DNA of 64,000 nucleotides, taken from the NCBI RefSeq assembly GCF_029227915.1, contig NC_079889.1, positions 10,726,001-10,790,000 of the forward strand, read 5' to 3'. Below the pieces are notes generated by a model. It searched no databases. It worked only from the letters and a program-made list of their open reading frames with translations, and was not told the origin of the DNA. Position numbers and translations under genes: made by a program. Positions 36,174 through 49,240 of this stretch are shown here, in pieces (position 1 is the first letter of the stretch; every line of letters begins with the position of its first letter). This stretch comes from Hydractinia symbiolongicarpus. Its lineage: Eukaryota > Cnidaria > Hydrozoa > Anthoathecata > Hydractiniidae.

Positions 36174-38123
36174 TAGTCAGGTAGCTGAAAGCATAAATAA
36201 ATGGAAAACTATGCAATACTTTAGGACAATTTCTAACCTACATAAAATGAAACTATAGATAAAAATAAACAAAAAAATCTTCACCGGACACAATAAGTTT
36301 ATTTCATTCGACAAATATCATTCAAATAATAAATAATTCTTTTTACACTACTTTAAGACGCCATATTTAACGCATTTCGAATTTTGATATCGAACACACG
36401 CATTCCAATGTAAAAATATTCAGGGGGTGTATACTTCTAAAACCAAAATATGCCATTACGTAAAAATTATTTATTTCATATAAATTATCAAATAGTTTCA
36501 AATTTTAGATAAAAGTCATTAAAAAACTGTCTAGGTATTTAAAAGAAAAAGGCCCCTCGTCCTACCTGTACATTACAAAAAAAGCGTAACTTAAGCTGAA
36601 AAAGTAGTCTTTCCGGGAATAGTTTGAAATGTAGATGAGTATTAAACATGTTTCGCAAAATGCTATTAATGCGTTAATGTGACACCCCCTCAGATGCAGC
36701 ACATATATTCGATGGCATGGTGTTGTTGCAGCAGCTGGAAAACGTTAAGCTGACTACATTTGAAAATGCCTTTACGTAAACGTTGGATCTTGCTTTTATA
36801 AGTTGCAATGTCAAGCAGGCGGTCAGGTAAGTTCACCCATTTATTGTATGTATGAACTATATCAAAAATGTTTGATGCATGTATTTACCATCTTTTACAT
36901 TTCAGGTGACGTGCGACGAAGAAACTTCACTATCTACAGATCAAGAGGAAGCCGACGCAAAGTTCTTTTTATATGTGCCAATCATGCTCAATTAGAAAAT
37001 TATTCATCAGTTTGATCCACACTGTCGATAGTGATATACCGATCTATGCGCTGTATATCGAGAATCAGCTACGGCTAAAGATACTTGTGGAAATTGGAGT
37101 ACGTGAGAAAAAAGATTGCTTGATATTCTATCTATGCGTAGCGAAGTTGGCAAGGGTTTGTTGCCTAGTACTCCCTGCTATCCATTGTTTCACAGGAAAC
37201 GACTACACTAGCGCTTTCCACGGAATTGGTAAAAAAAATCGTTCCAACTGCTGAAAAATAACGAAGAGTACCAACGACATTTCAGTTGCTGGGTGATTCT
37301 TTCACATTTGATGCGTCACTGTTTCCAATGCTGGAAAAATTTGTATGTGAATTATACGGTCTTAAGTCCCATAACCCATTACCTGCGACTAGAGACGCTC
37401 TATTCTATCACTGCAAACGTGTTTCTTACGTTGCGGCGATAATTAAGAGATCTCTCGACGCCACTGCGTCAATTCCCAACGCAACCGGGTATGGTTGGAT
37501 CCTTCAAGATGGTATTTTGGAAATTGAATAGATGATTCGTCTTCCAGCACCAGAAGGGGTTCTGCAACTTATATCTTGCAACCGTAAAAAATTAAAGTGC
37601 AAAACAAAAATTTGTATTTGCAAATCGCATAGTTTAAACAGCACCGACTTGTGTCATTGCGTTGATTGTGATAACATTGACGTAAATTATGAATAAAGTT
37701 CTGCTTGTTCTGACGAAGGATCCGATTCTTTCTAAATAAAATTAATTTTAGCCATGTAATTGTTTCTTGTCTGTAGGTATAGTAGTGCTTTAGGTTTTTG
37801 TGCGGCGTAACATTGTTAAGACGTGACGTCATTAACTAAGCTTTACAGGGTGTTTGTTCGTTTTGTGTAGCGAATTAACATTCACTGTTTTTTAACTTTT
37901 GGTCTCCAACACAAAATCTATCGTTTCATGTACTTGAAAAATAAAATTGATGATTTTCATTTATTTTCCTATTGTGTGTGACGTCATCATTAGGCCACAA
38001 TAAATATAATTTCCAATGCCGGTAACTTTTTTCAACATCACACGTCCATAGTCGTCACGTTAAACAGCATTTCACATTGTCCTAAAGTTTTCCAGTAAAT
38101 CGATGCTCTCAGCTACCTGACTA
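36174..38123 (+). mobile_element. 1.95-kb PIF/Harbinger-like element carrying a broken nuclease-like gene
   Basis: 21-base terminal inverted repeats with one mismatch (TAGTCAGGTAGCTGAAAGCA... at 36174 and its complement ending 38123) are flanked by a TAA on each side (36171-36173, 38124-38126). This is the TWA target duplication of PIF/Harbinger. Copy 2 has a near-empty site. Inside, from about 36803 to 37531, broken frames read TDQEEADAKFFLY, then VDSDIPIYALY, LPAIHCFTGNDYTSAFHGIGK and LLGDSFTFDASLFPMLEKFV. This is the EEAD...DTDV...HxFTGxDxTS pattern of a FEN/PIN-nuclease-like family common in cnidarian genomes. A plausible intron (GTCAG|GTAAGT ... TTTCAG) remains. It is inactive. Confidence 0.65.
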
Positions 38124-38522
38124 TAAGTATTATATGCGTTTTTAACGGTGACGTTTAAAATGTTTTTCATGAGCTCTAAATAAAAATTTGTAAATGGGAT
38201 TAGAAATGATAGCAAGACTAATTTGTTTGCAAAAGTTTCTTCCTTTGTCTGCTTATTTGATCATTCACAAACACGAGTCTTTTTTCTGATACTTTGAGCT
38301 ATGGAGGATAGAAATTTCTATCCTCCTAGCTTAGAGTTGTCCTGTTCCCATTCTGCCGCTTTTCGGAGTATTTTTCGATCGTACAGTTTTATAGCCTTTT
38401 TATATAAATTTTTGTGACATTTACAAAGACAATGACAAAATGTAGACAGGAAGTTAAAGAAAAGTCTCAAGCCTCAAGAGATGATAATCGATAAGATAAC
38501 ACAAAGAAACTTTCCCGAAAAG

Positions 38523-38697
38523 TACAGTTGACTCCCTCTAATTCGAATCTTTATAATTCGAATATTTTTATAATTTAAACAAGTGCTCAGTTACCATCAA
38601 TTTTCCTTAAGAAACTTTCTACAATTCGAATTTCTCTAATTCGTAAGTTTCTTTTTAGTACCTTCAGCACAATCCTCTCCCTAATTCGAATTTTAGT
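38523..38697. repeat. Tigger/pogo-like terminal fragment
   Basis: It begins TACAGTTGACTCCCTCTAAT followed by TCGAATC and repeats the AATTCGAAT motif about six times in both orientations, like the ends of TcMar-Tigger elements. The matching region of copy 2 lacks it, so it is another insertion in copy 1. Confidence 0.5.
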
Positions 38698-39756
38698 GTG
38701 TAAACAGGGCTTTCTAACGTTTTTTTAAAATTTTCTAAATTGTATTTCGAAGCGCGACTTTCAACCATGAATAATAGGCTGTATTTTTGTTAGCAGAAAT
38801 TGTAGAATTGGGTTGCATTGTCGATTTTTCATATAATTATGCATTTTTATTAGCGAGATAGTTTATGCAGCGCCAGCATCTTTTTAATACTTTAGAAAAA
38901 TCAAGGAAGCTTAACGCTGAGCTAACGTTGAAATATCTCTAATATTTTAATATTAAATATAGGTTTTAATGTTCGGATTTTAACGTTCAGATTACATTGG
39001 AAATACAATGTTAATTGTATACGGCAAGTTAACGTTAAATCCACAAACCTTATTAGACATACAACGAGGTGGAAGTCCTTATTTCTTAGCATTGTAGAAA
39101 GCAAATTTTTAAACATTTCCTCCGCTGCGTCAAAACTAACCGTTGCGGGTCCTACTTCATTAAAGCATGCCCTTTCAGCCACTTTGTAATATGGCTTATG
39201 GCCTAAAGGCACTGGGACGAGAATGATGCCTTAAGGAAAGAAATCTTTGGACAAATCTAGACAGCAACAAATTATTTTATTAAAAATTATTCAGAATTTC
39301 ACGTCGCTTACGTTTTTCATGGCGTTCATATGACACTTTGTATGATCAGTGGTACTCTCTTTACTTGAATTTTTTGTCGGTCTGTTTATACATGACGTCT
39401 CCACAAACATATAAAACACTGAAGTTTCACTCACTGGTAGTGTACAGGCTATACATTGATCGCAGTGCATGACGTACGTGAGAATTAGCGCCGCAATCCA
39501 CCAGACGCAAATGGCTGTGATTGTTAGTACGCACTTTCACAGATCATAAGTATTCTAAAAATGATTTTCATTAATGCACCAAACAGATGGAATAACGCAG
39601 ATTGATTTTGATACGCGCCTTGAACCGGCATACTACGTAAACTAGACCTTAGAATGGTTTAAAGATTCTCAACACAGACCCTACTAACATTCGCCGTTAA
39701 AATAAGATTACAAGTAAATGTTCCCATCTACTGTTGCATGATTTTTTGGACGCACA

Positions 39757-42700
39757 CAAATAAAATTGCGTAAATGTTCGCAAGCACTTCACATCATTTA
39801 AACATACCAGATTTATTTTAGGTTTAGTTTGTATATTGAGTAAATAAGCATGCAGATTCACTTGTTTATCTTTCTAACAATTGTCGTATTTTTTATGCAA
39901 AGTCCACTGTACACGAAAGTAAACACGAAACAAAATAATAGCTACTTTAGCTAATTAAGATTTTATTAATTTATTTTCGTTTGAACATACGCATTAAATA
40001 CAACCAGAAATAAAACATAAAAACATGTTTGTTACTTACGCTGAACTAACCACCAAAATTATACAGATCTTGTTATAAGACTACCGCTTTTTTTCATTTG
40101 GCCAACACACACATAGTTTAGTTTGTGCAACTAAGGGAAAAGTTTGATCGTGGGAAATTATAAGTTGCATTATTACGCTTTGATGAGTCAAGTCAATGTG
40201 AGTTGTGCACCTTAACTGGTGTTTACAGTCATTCTGACAGTGTTATCACGAAGTAAAGGTAGGTTATTTTTTAAATTAACTTTTTCGTTTAATGGGTTAA
40301 AGTTAGTATTAATAGTTTCCACTTGTTTTAAGTAACCTTCATTCTGAAAGCAGCTTACTGTGAATTAGTTACAGATCGAGAAAATTAAATGAAACTCTTT
40401 TCTATATAACGTCATCACAATTTTTTATAATCTATTATTGTTCATTTGGTTAAGTTGATTTTAAAGAATAAATAAAAACAACAAGGTAAAACAAGCAAAA
40501 GCTTTTCAATAAAAACAACATCTTCAGTGCATATAAAATAATGTGTGAGGTCGTTTTAAGAATGTTCGTTTTTAAAAGTTAAAATGTAATTAGCTACTAC
40601 CAATTTGTACACAAAATATATCCAGATGTGTTGTTAAAAACGTAATGTAAGTCACCCCGTTACGAAAAATATGGAGGGTGATGAATTCAACCTGAGCGTT
40701 CAGTTGTGGCTTCTTCAAGGCATTCAATGACCCTTTAGATTCTTCCTTAGTCGATCAGAAATTAATAAATTACTTTGATATTAGCATGAAACTTGCTTCT
40801 ATTAAATGTTTAAGTTTCAAAACCAACAATTATTTTGTAGCTCAAAAATGTTCCTTTACATTTCTCTTATAAAAATTGATAATAGTTTTTTTCCTTGAAA
40901 TCCCGTGTTGCGTAACAACATGGTGTTTTAAGGGGTGTTATAACTATCTAAATATGAACCTTTCATTTAAAATTAAGTTCTATTGTGTATATTTTAATCA
41001 CTTGCTAGTTATAAAGACGTACGTGTGAGTAAAGTGGTAAGTGTTATATGTTTTTGAAAACATATTAATACAACTTATTGGTGGTTTTATGTTTCTTGAT
41101 AAATTTTAATTCGTATAATCACATCAAAATTTAAATAGAAATAACTTTATTTTAGAAACGGAGGCGTAATACGTAATAGTCTTGATTGAAAGGTGAGTTT
41201 TTCAACTACTACAGGACTGGTGAAGAACTGAATTTAGTCAATGCATTGCACGTGTTGGTATAAGGAAAGAATTGTCACATGGCTTTCACAACTAAGTATT
41301 ATTTTTTATTGTGACGCTGAACATGTTTTTTATGAATTGTGATTAAATAAGAATATGTAAATAGGATTAGAAAAGATAGCAGGATTACTTTATTTGCAAA
41401 TGTTTCTTTTTTTCTCTGCTTATTTGATCATTCACGAGTCATTTTCCCGATACTTTGAGCTAAGAGTATTTCAGCCGCTTTTCGGAGTATTTTTTGATCC
41501 TTAAGTTTTATATCTTTCTTATGAAATTTTCTTGTGGCATTTACAACCATAATCATACAGGAACGAGATACAAAATGTAGACATGAAGCTAAAGAAAAGT
41601 CTCGAATATTAAGCGATGATAATTGATCGGATAAGACAAAGCAACTTCCTCGAAAAATATCTTTTTCTCTAGAAAAATTTAGTTAAAAACAAAGTTTTTG
41701 TAGATGTTTTTAAACGTTTATCAATACGTGGTTTCAATAATAAAATATAAAGAAAATGAAAAAGCTTTTTAATACCAACCTTGTTCAAGACCTTTTTTTA
41801 AAAATAATATTGACATTTGTCAAGCAATTGTGTAAGGGTTTCGATTGCAAAATAGACCCGATGAAATCGTTCGATGAAATGGTCCACAAAAAAATGCTCG
41901 AGTTATCGGGAGAAAATTGAAAAAAAAGAAAAAAAAATTTGTACTATTACTTCAAGATTCAGCATTGGTTATTGTAAACAGTTGCATTTTTGTCGAAGCA
42001 AAAACAAAACCACTTCCAGTTCTAACAAAAATTACGATACCGACAGAAACAAGGATTACCCCAGGGACAGGCGTTGCATGCTTAAAAGACGTGCGCGGCG
42101 TAAAAAACTAAGCAGCATTTCTCCTAAAAATTTTTTATTTTGATTTTTTAACCAAATATTTCGAACATTGCAACGTTCGCTTTATATTATTAATATCTTG
42201 AAATATCGTTAATATTTTAGCATTAGATATCAATAATTTGTATGCGTCCAGTTAACGTTAAGTCAACAAACCTAAATTGAACGTTAGAGTTTGGTTACTG
42301 GGTTTCAAAATTTACATACAACGAGGCGGAAGGCTTTATCTTTTAGCATTATAGAAAGCAGATTTTTGAACATTTTCTCCGCTGCGTCGAAACCAACCAT
42401 AGTCATCAAAGTATGGGTTTCTTATTAATGTTACTACTGTATCAACGGTCCTGCGATACTTTTATTGTCAGCCACTTTGTAATATGGCTTATGGCCCACA
42501 AGACCCTGGGTCGAGGATAATACCTTCAGGAAAGAAAACTTTGAACCAGTCTGAACAAAAACAACTCTAACCCTAATCCTAACACCTAGTTCTACTACAA
42601 GATATCCAGTGTAACAATTGCGATAGTCTTCTCGCAGTGCTAAAGACGCACAGCCAGGTAAATAAGACTAGTTTTAAGCTGTTCACATGATACTTTTGCA

Positions 42701-43060
42701 TGCTCAGTGGTACTCTCTTTACCAGAACTTTTAGTTGGTCTGTTTATAAACGACATTTCTACAAACATCAAAAAATACAAGGTGAGGTTTACTCAACGAT
42801 AATATAAACGCTAAACTTCGATCGCAGTGCATGAAGTATTTGCTTCAAGTGTGATTCAAGGAAACTCAGATCGAAACCATGAAACTACTATCGTATACAC
42901 GCACTTTCAGAGATCACAAAAATTCTAAAAATAACTTTCATCAATGATTGATTTTGATACGTTTTGAATCGGCATACTAAATAAAGTAGACCTTCTCCTT
43001 AAGAAAGGTTTAAGAAGAAATCAAACTAAGATTACGCCGTTAAAATAATATTACATGTAA
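39757..43060. repeat. Segmental duplication, copy 2 (3.3 kb)
   Basis: The direct tandem partner of 31866-39720, separated from it by only about 36 bases. It lacks the large insertions of copy 1 and so shows near-empty sites for them; for example AACTAAGTATTATT near 41291 corresponds to the flank of the PIF-like element. ORFs here (such as 41874-42143) are short and absent from the matching part of copy 1, so I do not call them. Confidence 0.75.
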
Positions 43061-45170
43061 AATATTACAAAAGGTTAACAAATGAATTGCCGGGGCAAGT
43101 GAAAGACGCAAATCGTCTTATCGTGAAACTTTGTTAATAGTTAAACTATTAACAGTTAATACATTTTCTTGTAACCGTAATAACATAAAATGAAACAAAG
43201 ATGTTTTAAAAAAATTGAATTACGTCATTTTCAGTTTAAAGAATGAGATTCATTACTTCACATTTTTCTACACCTTCTAGACTTTATAGAATAGCCACTC
43301 ACTTTAGAGTTGTTTATGATATAGCGAGCCAGAAAACAGAATGCACTAGTAACTAAGTAGAAAACACGAAATATTTTACCGTGCAAGTTATATTGCGCAG
43401 TGATACGTAATGGAAAGATATTTGAGCACGTTACTTCAATTTCAGGTAACCTTTATACACTCTGCTCGGCTGATCAGGCTGACTCTTTTTAGTCAAATAA
43501 TCTTTAGCTACTGCGACAAACGTTTATTTTTTTAATAAACAAGTTTTGCAAGGTAGACTCAATGTTTCTTAAAAATAATTCATGTAAGCCTGAAATATTC
43601 CCTAAATCTTTCTTAAGTTTTTGAATTTTTTTACCCTCTTGTTTCCTAAACTCATGTTTCTTATGCTACATGCAAATTTATCTACTTTTTCTTCCATTTA
43701 AAAAGCTGCCTTTGCTTTCCCTTTTGTTAATTATCTATTTTATTCTCATGTTTGGTAATCTCTTATTTGTTGAAAGTAGATTTGTCTTTTATTTTATTAC
43801 CTGACTGATACCAAAATTCGGTTAGTATGAAAAAATCCGATGATTTGATTGGTTTACGGTTGATTAAAACAGGGCTTTGTATGGAGTCATACTAACCGGT
43901 TTGATAAGCCATTATTAAAATGGTAACATAAAAACGTAAACAAATAAAAACATTTCCATAGCACACAAAAATATAAAAGTAGCTCACTTAAAACCATCTT
44001 TTCGTTTCAATTCATATGAACAATGATTTGAATTTGTTTTTTGAACTTACAAAAGTTAAAATTGAACGATTGTAAATTTCAAAAATACAAAAATCGAACA
44101 TGCATTTTTATTCTTCCTTGGTGGCTTGGGAATAGCAACTTAAAAAAGTAGCTTTGTTGTTTTTTGTTTATGAAGGAATTTTCAGATAAGATGCAGTCAT
44201 GTAATAACTCGTTCAGGGCACAGACTTCGCAAGCTCGGTATGCACTTTTGACCTCGGGCTTTGTATTTCACAGTACAACATCAAAGCCGATCAGTATCCG
44301 TTTGTGATAAGTTAATATTCTCGTGCTTTTTTCAGAAATAAAATGCGTGTGAACGTTTTCTTAAAATATGAAGTGTTGAAACAAGAAGCAAGCTATCCCG
44401 CTTGAACACGCCAAGTTAGTTCGCCTAAGTTAAAAAAGCCGGCAAATGAGTCAGTCAGCCTCCATCGCCTTTGACGCATTTGCGCAAATGATGTCATTAA
44501 AAATTAAGTTTGTTACCTAAATAGAAAGAGATACGCTTTTAAAACAAACGACATAAATCTCCAAGAAATAATTTTAACTTCAAGAATTTTCTTTTACCAA
44601 AAATATGACTTCATTTCTTCTTTTTCCTCCTTAAACAAATTACGAAAATTGCTTAAATAAAATTAAGCAGTCATAAAGCAACTTCAAATTTAAATGCCGA
44701 CTAAAAATAATAAACTTTAGATGTGTCAAAATCTTATGTAAGAAAATGTGTATGTTACAATTTCTATTTAAGTCTGTTTCTTGCGAAATTTAAAGTATTT
44801 ACTTAGAAAAACCACATTGTAGCAAACTCGCTTCTATAGAGATAATGCATGGATGAATAAAGTTTGATTAACTGTCAGTACAAAAATGTAGATTTGCGTA
44901 ATCATTTTAAACAGGGTTACCACACCCTCTTAGCATTAATCAGTTCTCTTTAATTTTAAAAACACTAAACAAAACTCCTTAAATTACCTTCGGGAGTGGA
45001 TTTTTAAAATTATCTTCTCAACTTTTCATATTGACGTTAAAGTAGTGTTACTGACGTCGCGCCGTAACGTAAGAAAATTTAACATGTTAGAGATGCATTT
45101 TTCGGCAACATCAAAGGAAAATGAAGACATCCACTTTGCCTGTCACAGACACACAGACAGACACACTTAG
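43061..45170. other. Intergenic with one small MITE
   Basis: No gene is seen. At 43807-43908 a perfect 12-base inverted repeat (CGGTTAGTATGA at 43819-43830 and its complement at 43887-43898) lies inside a longer imperfect one, suggesting a roughly 100-bp MITE. The rest is AT-rich sequence without recognisable content. The last about 60 bases (ACAGACACACAGACAGACAC...TATTATTATATAGA) are a reversed Helitron-like 5' end. Confidence 0.45.
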
Positions 45171-45186
45171 CGTATTATTATATAGA

Positions 45187-46727
45187 TAGCCGGGAAACCC
45201 GGCGTCGAAACGCCGGGTAAGCCACAAGTGAAGGTGTGACCCGGCGTTGAACACTCTGTGGAGCACTTAATAAAAAAGAGCCGTAAACTGTGCCAAGCTA
45301 CACGATCAGGTGGAGCGCTTTAGTACAGGTATACAGTATTTCGTAAATCAAGTGTAGAGGATACACCATTATAGTGTTGCGACTGCAACATATTTTTCAA
45401 AAAATAACTTTTCCGCAACAAAAGCTGAAATAAAAACAGAGTTTACAAACCGTTGTTACACCGTCATAGCAAAAACAATCGGTAAATATTATTTTTGTTT
45501 TGCAGAATAATTGTCTGTTGAAGTTAAAAAATGAATCGTGACACCAAGGTGAGCGCTTAGTACAGGTAAACCGTGTCGCACATGCGTTTATTCTTAATAC
45601 CCTTTTCCAAAAAACTGTATATATTACAGCTTTGGTTTACAAAACACAGGATACACTCTGTTGAAACGCCGGGTTAAGCCACATGTAACTGCGTTACCTG
45701 GCATTGAAGACCCGACTGAGTGATTAATAAGAACCGTCAAATGTGCCACACATTCGGGCAGGTATGTAGTAAATCAAGTGAAGCGCACACAATTTATGGT
45801 GTTCCGGTGTAATAAACTTTGCACAAAATAACTTTCAACATTTTAAGGTGAAATAAAAACACAGATTAAAATCCGTTGTTATCCCGTCACAGCAAAAACA
45901 ATTATATATTCGATATAATTTTTTAAAAATACACGAAACAGCCCGTTGTTTACACTGGGCTTAACGTTTTGTACAGATACACCATGTCGCACAGGAGTGT
46001 AGGCGTAACAACATTTTTCAAAAAACTTTATCGCAACTTCGGTTTTAAAAGAAATCGGGAAACAGCCTGGCGTTACCCGGTCCAGTTAAGAAAAATACTC
46101 AGACATTTTATTTTGCAGAAAAATGTTCATAACAGTAACAAAAGCTGCAGCCACCTGACTGTATTCAGCATAATTATATAGTATTAGGAATGTTGTTAGT
46201 ATTTATTTTTCACTGTATTTGGCTACTTTCATTTTTCAGTTAGAGGTAGCTAAAAAGGGCTAGCTAGATGGTCACAACATAAACACAAATAGATAATAGT
46301 ATACCAAACTGAATAAAAACGTCAAAATAATAGGAATATAAGTAAAGCTAAAGTATAGCTAGCTAGCTAGCTAGCCAAGCTGGTTCAATATCTACGTTTC
46401 TTGCCAAAATCTTAAAAATTGGTGATTTAAGATAGTACGTTGTTAAAAAAAGGTAAAAATGTATGCACCTGAACATGAGAAAACAAATACTACAAAATTA
46501 AAAGGATTATAGAAGAAAAACTTGACACCATCATTTCCAAACTGAAATGGCCCCCGTAGCATGTTGTTTGTTTATCCGGTTCTGGCGCGATTCCGAAATT
46601 ATTCCGAAATTATGCTGCGTCTAGCCGAAAACGGCAGGTCCGTTAAAATCGGGCCCCGCACTATTTTTCCGAAAAAAGCTGCGCGCATCCATTTTGAACA
46701 CACAGAATACGGCTATTATTATAGAGA
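45187..46727 (-). mobile_element. 1.5-kb Helitron-like element with internal duplication
   Basis: In reverse orientation it starts TCTCTATAATAATAGCCGTA (ending at 46727) and finishes with hairpins: CCCGGCG TCGAAA CGCCGGG at 45198-45217, and CCGGG AAA CCCGG beside the terminal CTA near 45187. A roughly 470-base module occurs twice inside (about 45215-45620 and 45680-46060), each starting with a CGCCGGGT-TAAGCCACA block. It matches 11270-12955. A second element's 5' end abuts it at 45186, so elements of this family lie in tandem. It has no coding capacity. Confidence 0.5.
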
Positions 46728-47344
46728 TATATTAACCGAAAAATTTTATATTAGAGAAATGTTACCTGCTTATGTCCACTGAGATGGTTCCTCCAGCATT
46801 TATATTTTTCTTCATTTGATGTAAAAGGAAAAATTTTTACATGAGTTCTTAGACATTAAAAACTTAGCTACTAAACTACTAGCTAGCTGTGTATAATATT
46901 TAACTACTTTTGATTATACTTTTATTTCTATATCAACGTATTAAGACTTCTTTCAAAAAATTAACGTTGTTACGTTTTACCTGTTTTATAATATTGCTAA
47001 AAACATAAATAATTCATGAGCATTTGCAAGCTATTGACGATAAATAAAAAGACAGGTGACTTTTGTTTCAAGTGAGAACTTTTCAAATTCTTCACCTGCC
47101 TTCTCAACAAAGATCTTTGAAAAAAAGTACCAAAAATATGTTTTTTAAAAAGTTTACCAAATTCATTTGTTTCCTTGTGCACCGCCATCTTGTTTTGCAT
47201 TGCGCATTCGCCTCCTCAAAATTATTAAATGTTACCCACCATAATTTTTAAGACGGCATTTGTAAGACCACCAGCCAGTGCCAGGGCTATTTCTGTCTCG
47301 CCGTCCTTATATCAAAAAGAGAGAAAAGAGCCCTGAGATCGAGG

Positions 47345-47760
47345 TTACGCCAAAACATCACATCCATATTCAATGAAAATGTTCACCATTGATGAATCGT
47401 TGGTGAAAATTGCTGTACACAGCAATTGTGCATTTTCATCTTCATCTCGCATATGGACGATGTTTGGGTGGATTGAGAGAAGTCTTTTTAACTCGACTGT
47501 ATTCTTGTTTTCGATAATTTTAAAGATATCTAAAAGTACATAAATGAATAAAAAGTGTATTTGGCAATCCATAACACGTCCCACGATATTTAAAATTGAT
47601 TATATGTAAAAAATATAACTAGCGATAATATATGTTTTAATAAATAAAACATATTTGGATGAAATTGTTTATTGTAGAAAATTAAAATATTTTACGAGCT
47701 TAAAAAGATTAATAAAAACGTTGTTAGCATATTGAACATTTACAAATATAATGCAATTAT
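47345..47760 (-). pseudogene. Duplicated, truncated ankyrin exon
   Basis: The minus-strand frame DIFKIIENKNTVELKRLL...IEYGCDVLA is nearly the same as the start of the ankyrin exon at 15594-15410 and has the same phase-1 acceptor (cttttag). The upstream intron sequence matches too (47590-47750 against 15610-15790), so it arose by DNA duplication, not by retrotransposition. The frame ends about 60 codons in, where similarity stops. No partner exons were found nearby, so it is probably a pseudogene, though it could be an exon of an undetected paralogue. Confidence 0.65.
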
Positions 47761-48870
47761 GAATAAAAACAGTCAGAATTCGGGTGGTGAATAAATAATG
47801 ACGTCGTCATGAAACAGAAGTGTAGAAATAATTATTTTTTAAAAAAATATATTTTGTGAACTGTAGAATAGTAAAAATTTTAAAAATTTAAACCTTTAAA
47901 AATGACGTCATCATATAAAGGATAATTTGCATTAGGAGACAGTTTATGATAAAACACATCTATATGACGTCAGCGTTTTTTCCAATTGATATGTTTTTAA
48001 GAACAAAAATGATAAGTTCAAAAATTTAGAAAATATTAGCTACCAAACGGAAATCCTACCGGACAAAATGTTCGATTAATATAATTCCCATATACTACCA
48101 ACAAATTACGATTATTTAAAACAATTTTTTTAAAAAAAAGCTATAAAAATTACTGATTTAAGATTTTCTCGTATCTTGATGTGTTTTTGACGTGCAAGAT
48201 TTATTGAATGAATAACTGTGTGTTAACGCTTTAGTTTTACACCGTTTGCATCGAATTTTTAGGCACACCTTGAAGGTATTCGAATTGAATCGCTACATTT
48301 TTTGAGACTTGTATCGTGCATTATTTTTATAAAGGGTTATAATTAACCTCAATATAATATTTATATTAAAAGTACTAATATTCGCAAAAAATATAATTTT
48401 CTTGCATTGACCGAGGGAACATAATATTTTTTTGATTTGATGACAATTTATTGGTAGACGAGTTTTGCTTTTTCGTTTGTTATGCATATACTATTTTTAT
48501 CAGAACCACGAAATTTGACTTCAGCCTCTGAAGTGTTTTTATGTTTTTTAATATATTTAGCCTCAATTATTCTTGTTGTTTTTTATCCCTATACTTGGAA
48601 CATTTTTTTATTTATTGTACAATACATTACCAATTTTTACGGTTCAATTAATTTAAATACAAATTTTACGGTATCTTAACATTGATTGTGCGAAAATTTC
48701 CTTGTTGAAAGATGTATTATTATTTTCTTCAAGAACAAAAATTAAATCACAAGACCTTTAGTCATTGTTATTGTTGTTTTTTTGTATTTTTCACCCATTC
48801 GCAGTGTCATTGTTCCTACATATGTTCTAAAAAACCCGGTTGTTGCTGGTTATAAATCCATTGAAAATAC
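47761..48870. other. Intergenic, nothing recognised
   Basis: AT-rich sequence with no convincing coding frame, RNA gene or terminal repeats. Short ORFs at 48293-48679 on both strands have low-complexity hydrophobic translations. Confidence 0.4.
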
Positions 48871-49240
48871 TTGTTTGAGATTTTGAGCAATCATCCGGTC
48901 GTTAATTCCCAAAAGAAAAATGTAGAGCCATATGGAGCTGTATATGAAGAGCACGTCCAGCTACTACATGACGACCGTAATTACTGGATCTCACGTTTTT
49001 ATTCCAACGGTCAAGTTCAGGTGTGTGACAGCCTAAACAATGGTTATATCTTTTAGCAAAGTATAAAGGCAACTTGATAGCTATAATTGTGGACTTTTTG
49101 CGATAGCATTTGCAACTGAAATTCTAGATGGAAAGTCAACCTCTACTGGCGTATTTGTGGTGGACAAAATGCGAGCACATCTCATATCGTGTTTGGAGGA
49201 ACAAAAACTGAGACCCTTCCCTAAGGTGTCTGAAATATGA
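48871..49240 (+). pseudogene. Ulp1/C48-like protease fragment, probably transposon-derived
   Basis: The plus-strand frame from 48871 reads ...DDRNYWISRFYSNGQVQVCDSL (the H/W-strand and 'xVxxxDSL' region of C48 peptidases) and stops at 49054. After a frame break, 49081-49240 reads NCGLFAIAFATEILDG, then DKMRAHLISCLEEQKLRPFP. This matches the 'DCG-hydrophobic-F' catalytic-cysteine block and the MRxHLxxCLExxxxxPFP tail seen in transposon-associated C48-like proteins. The usual His before W is Tyr here. It is broken and incomplete. Confidence 0.5.

Larger units (their letters stand above)
31866..39720. repeat. Segmental duplication, copy 1 (7.9 kb, with insertions)
   Basis: This copy is collinear with 39757-43060 in the same orientation. 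Matching blocks include 31868-32060 with 39757-39945, 33540-34336 with 40290-40990, 35888-36170 with 40990-41260, 38150-38500 with 41320-41650 and 38930-39720 with 42200-43060. Blocks show clear substitutions and small indels, so the duplication is old. The extra length of copy 1 is explained by a THAP-type relic (34337-35887), a PIF-like element (36174-38123), a Tigger-like fragment (38523-38697) and about 1 kb at 32070-33150. No intact gene is recognised. Confidence 0.75.
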
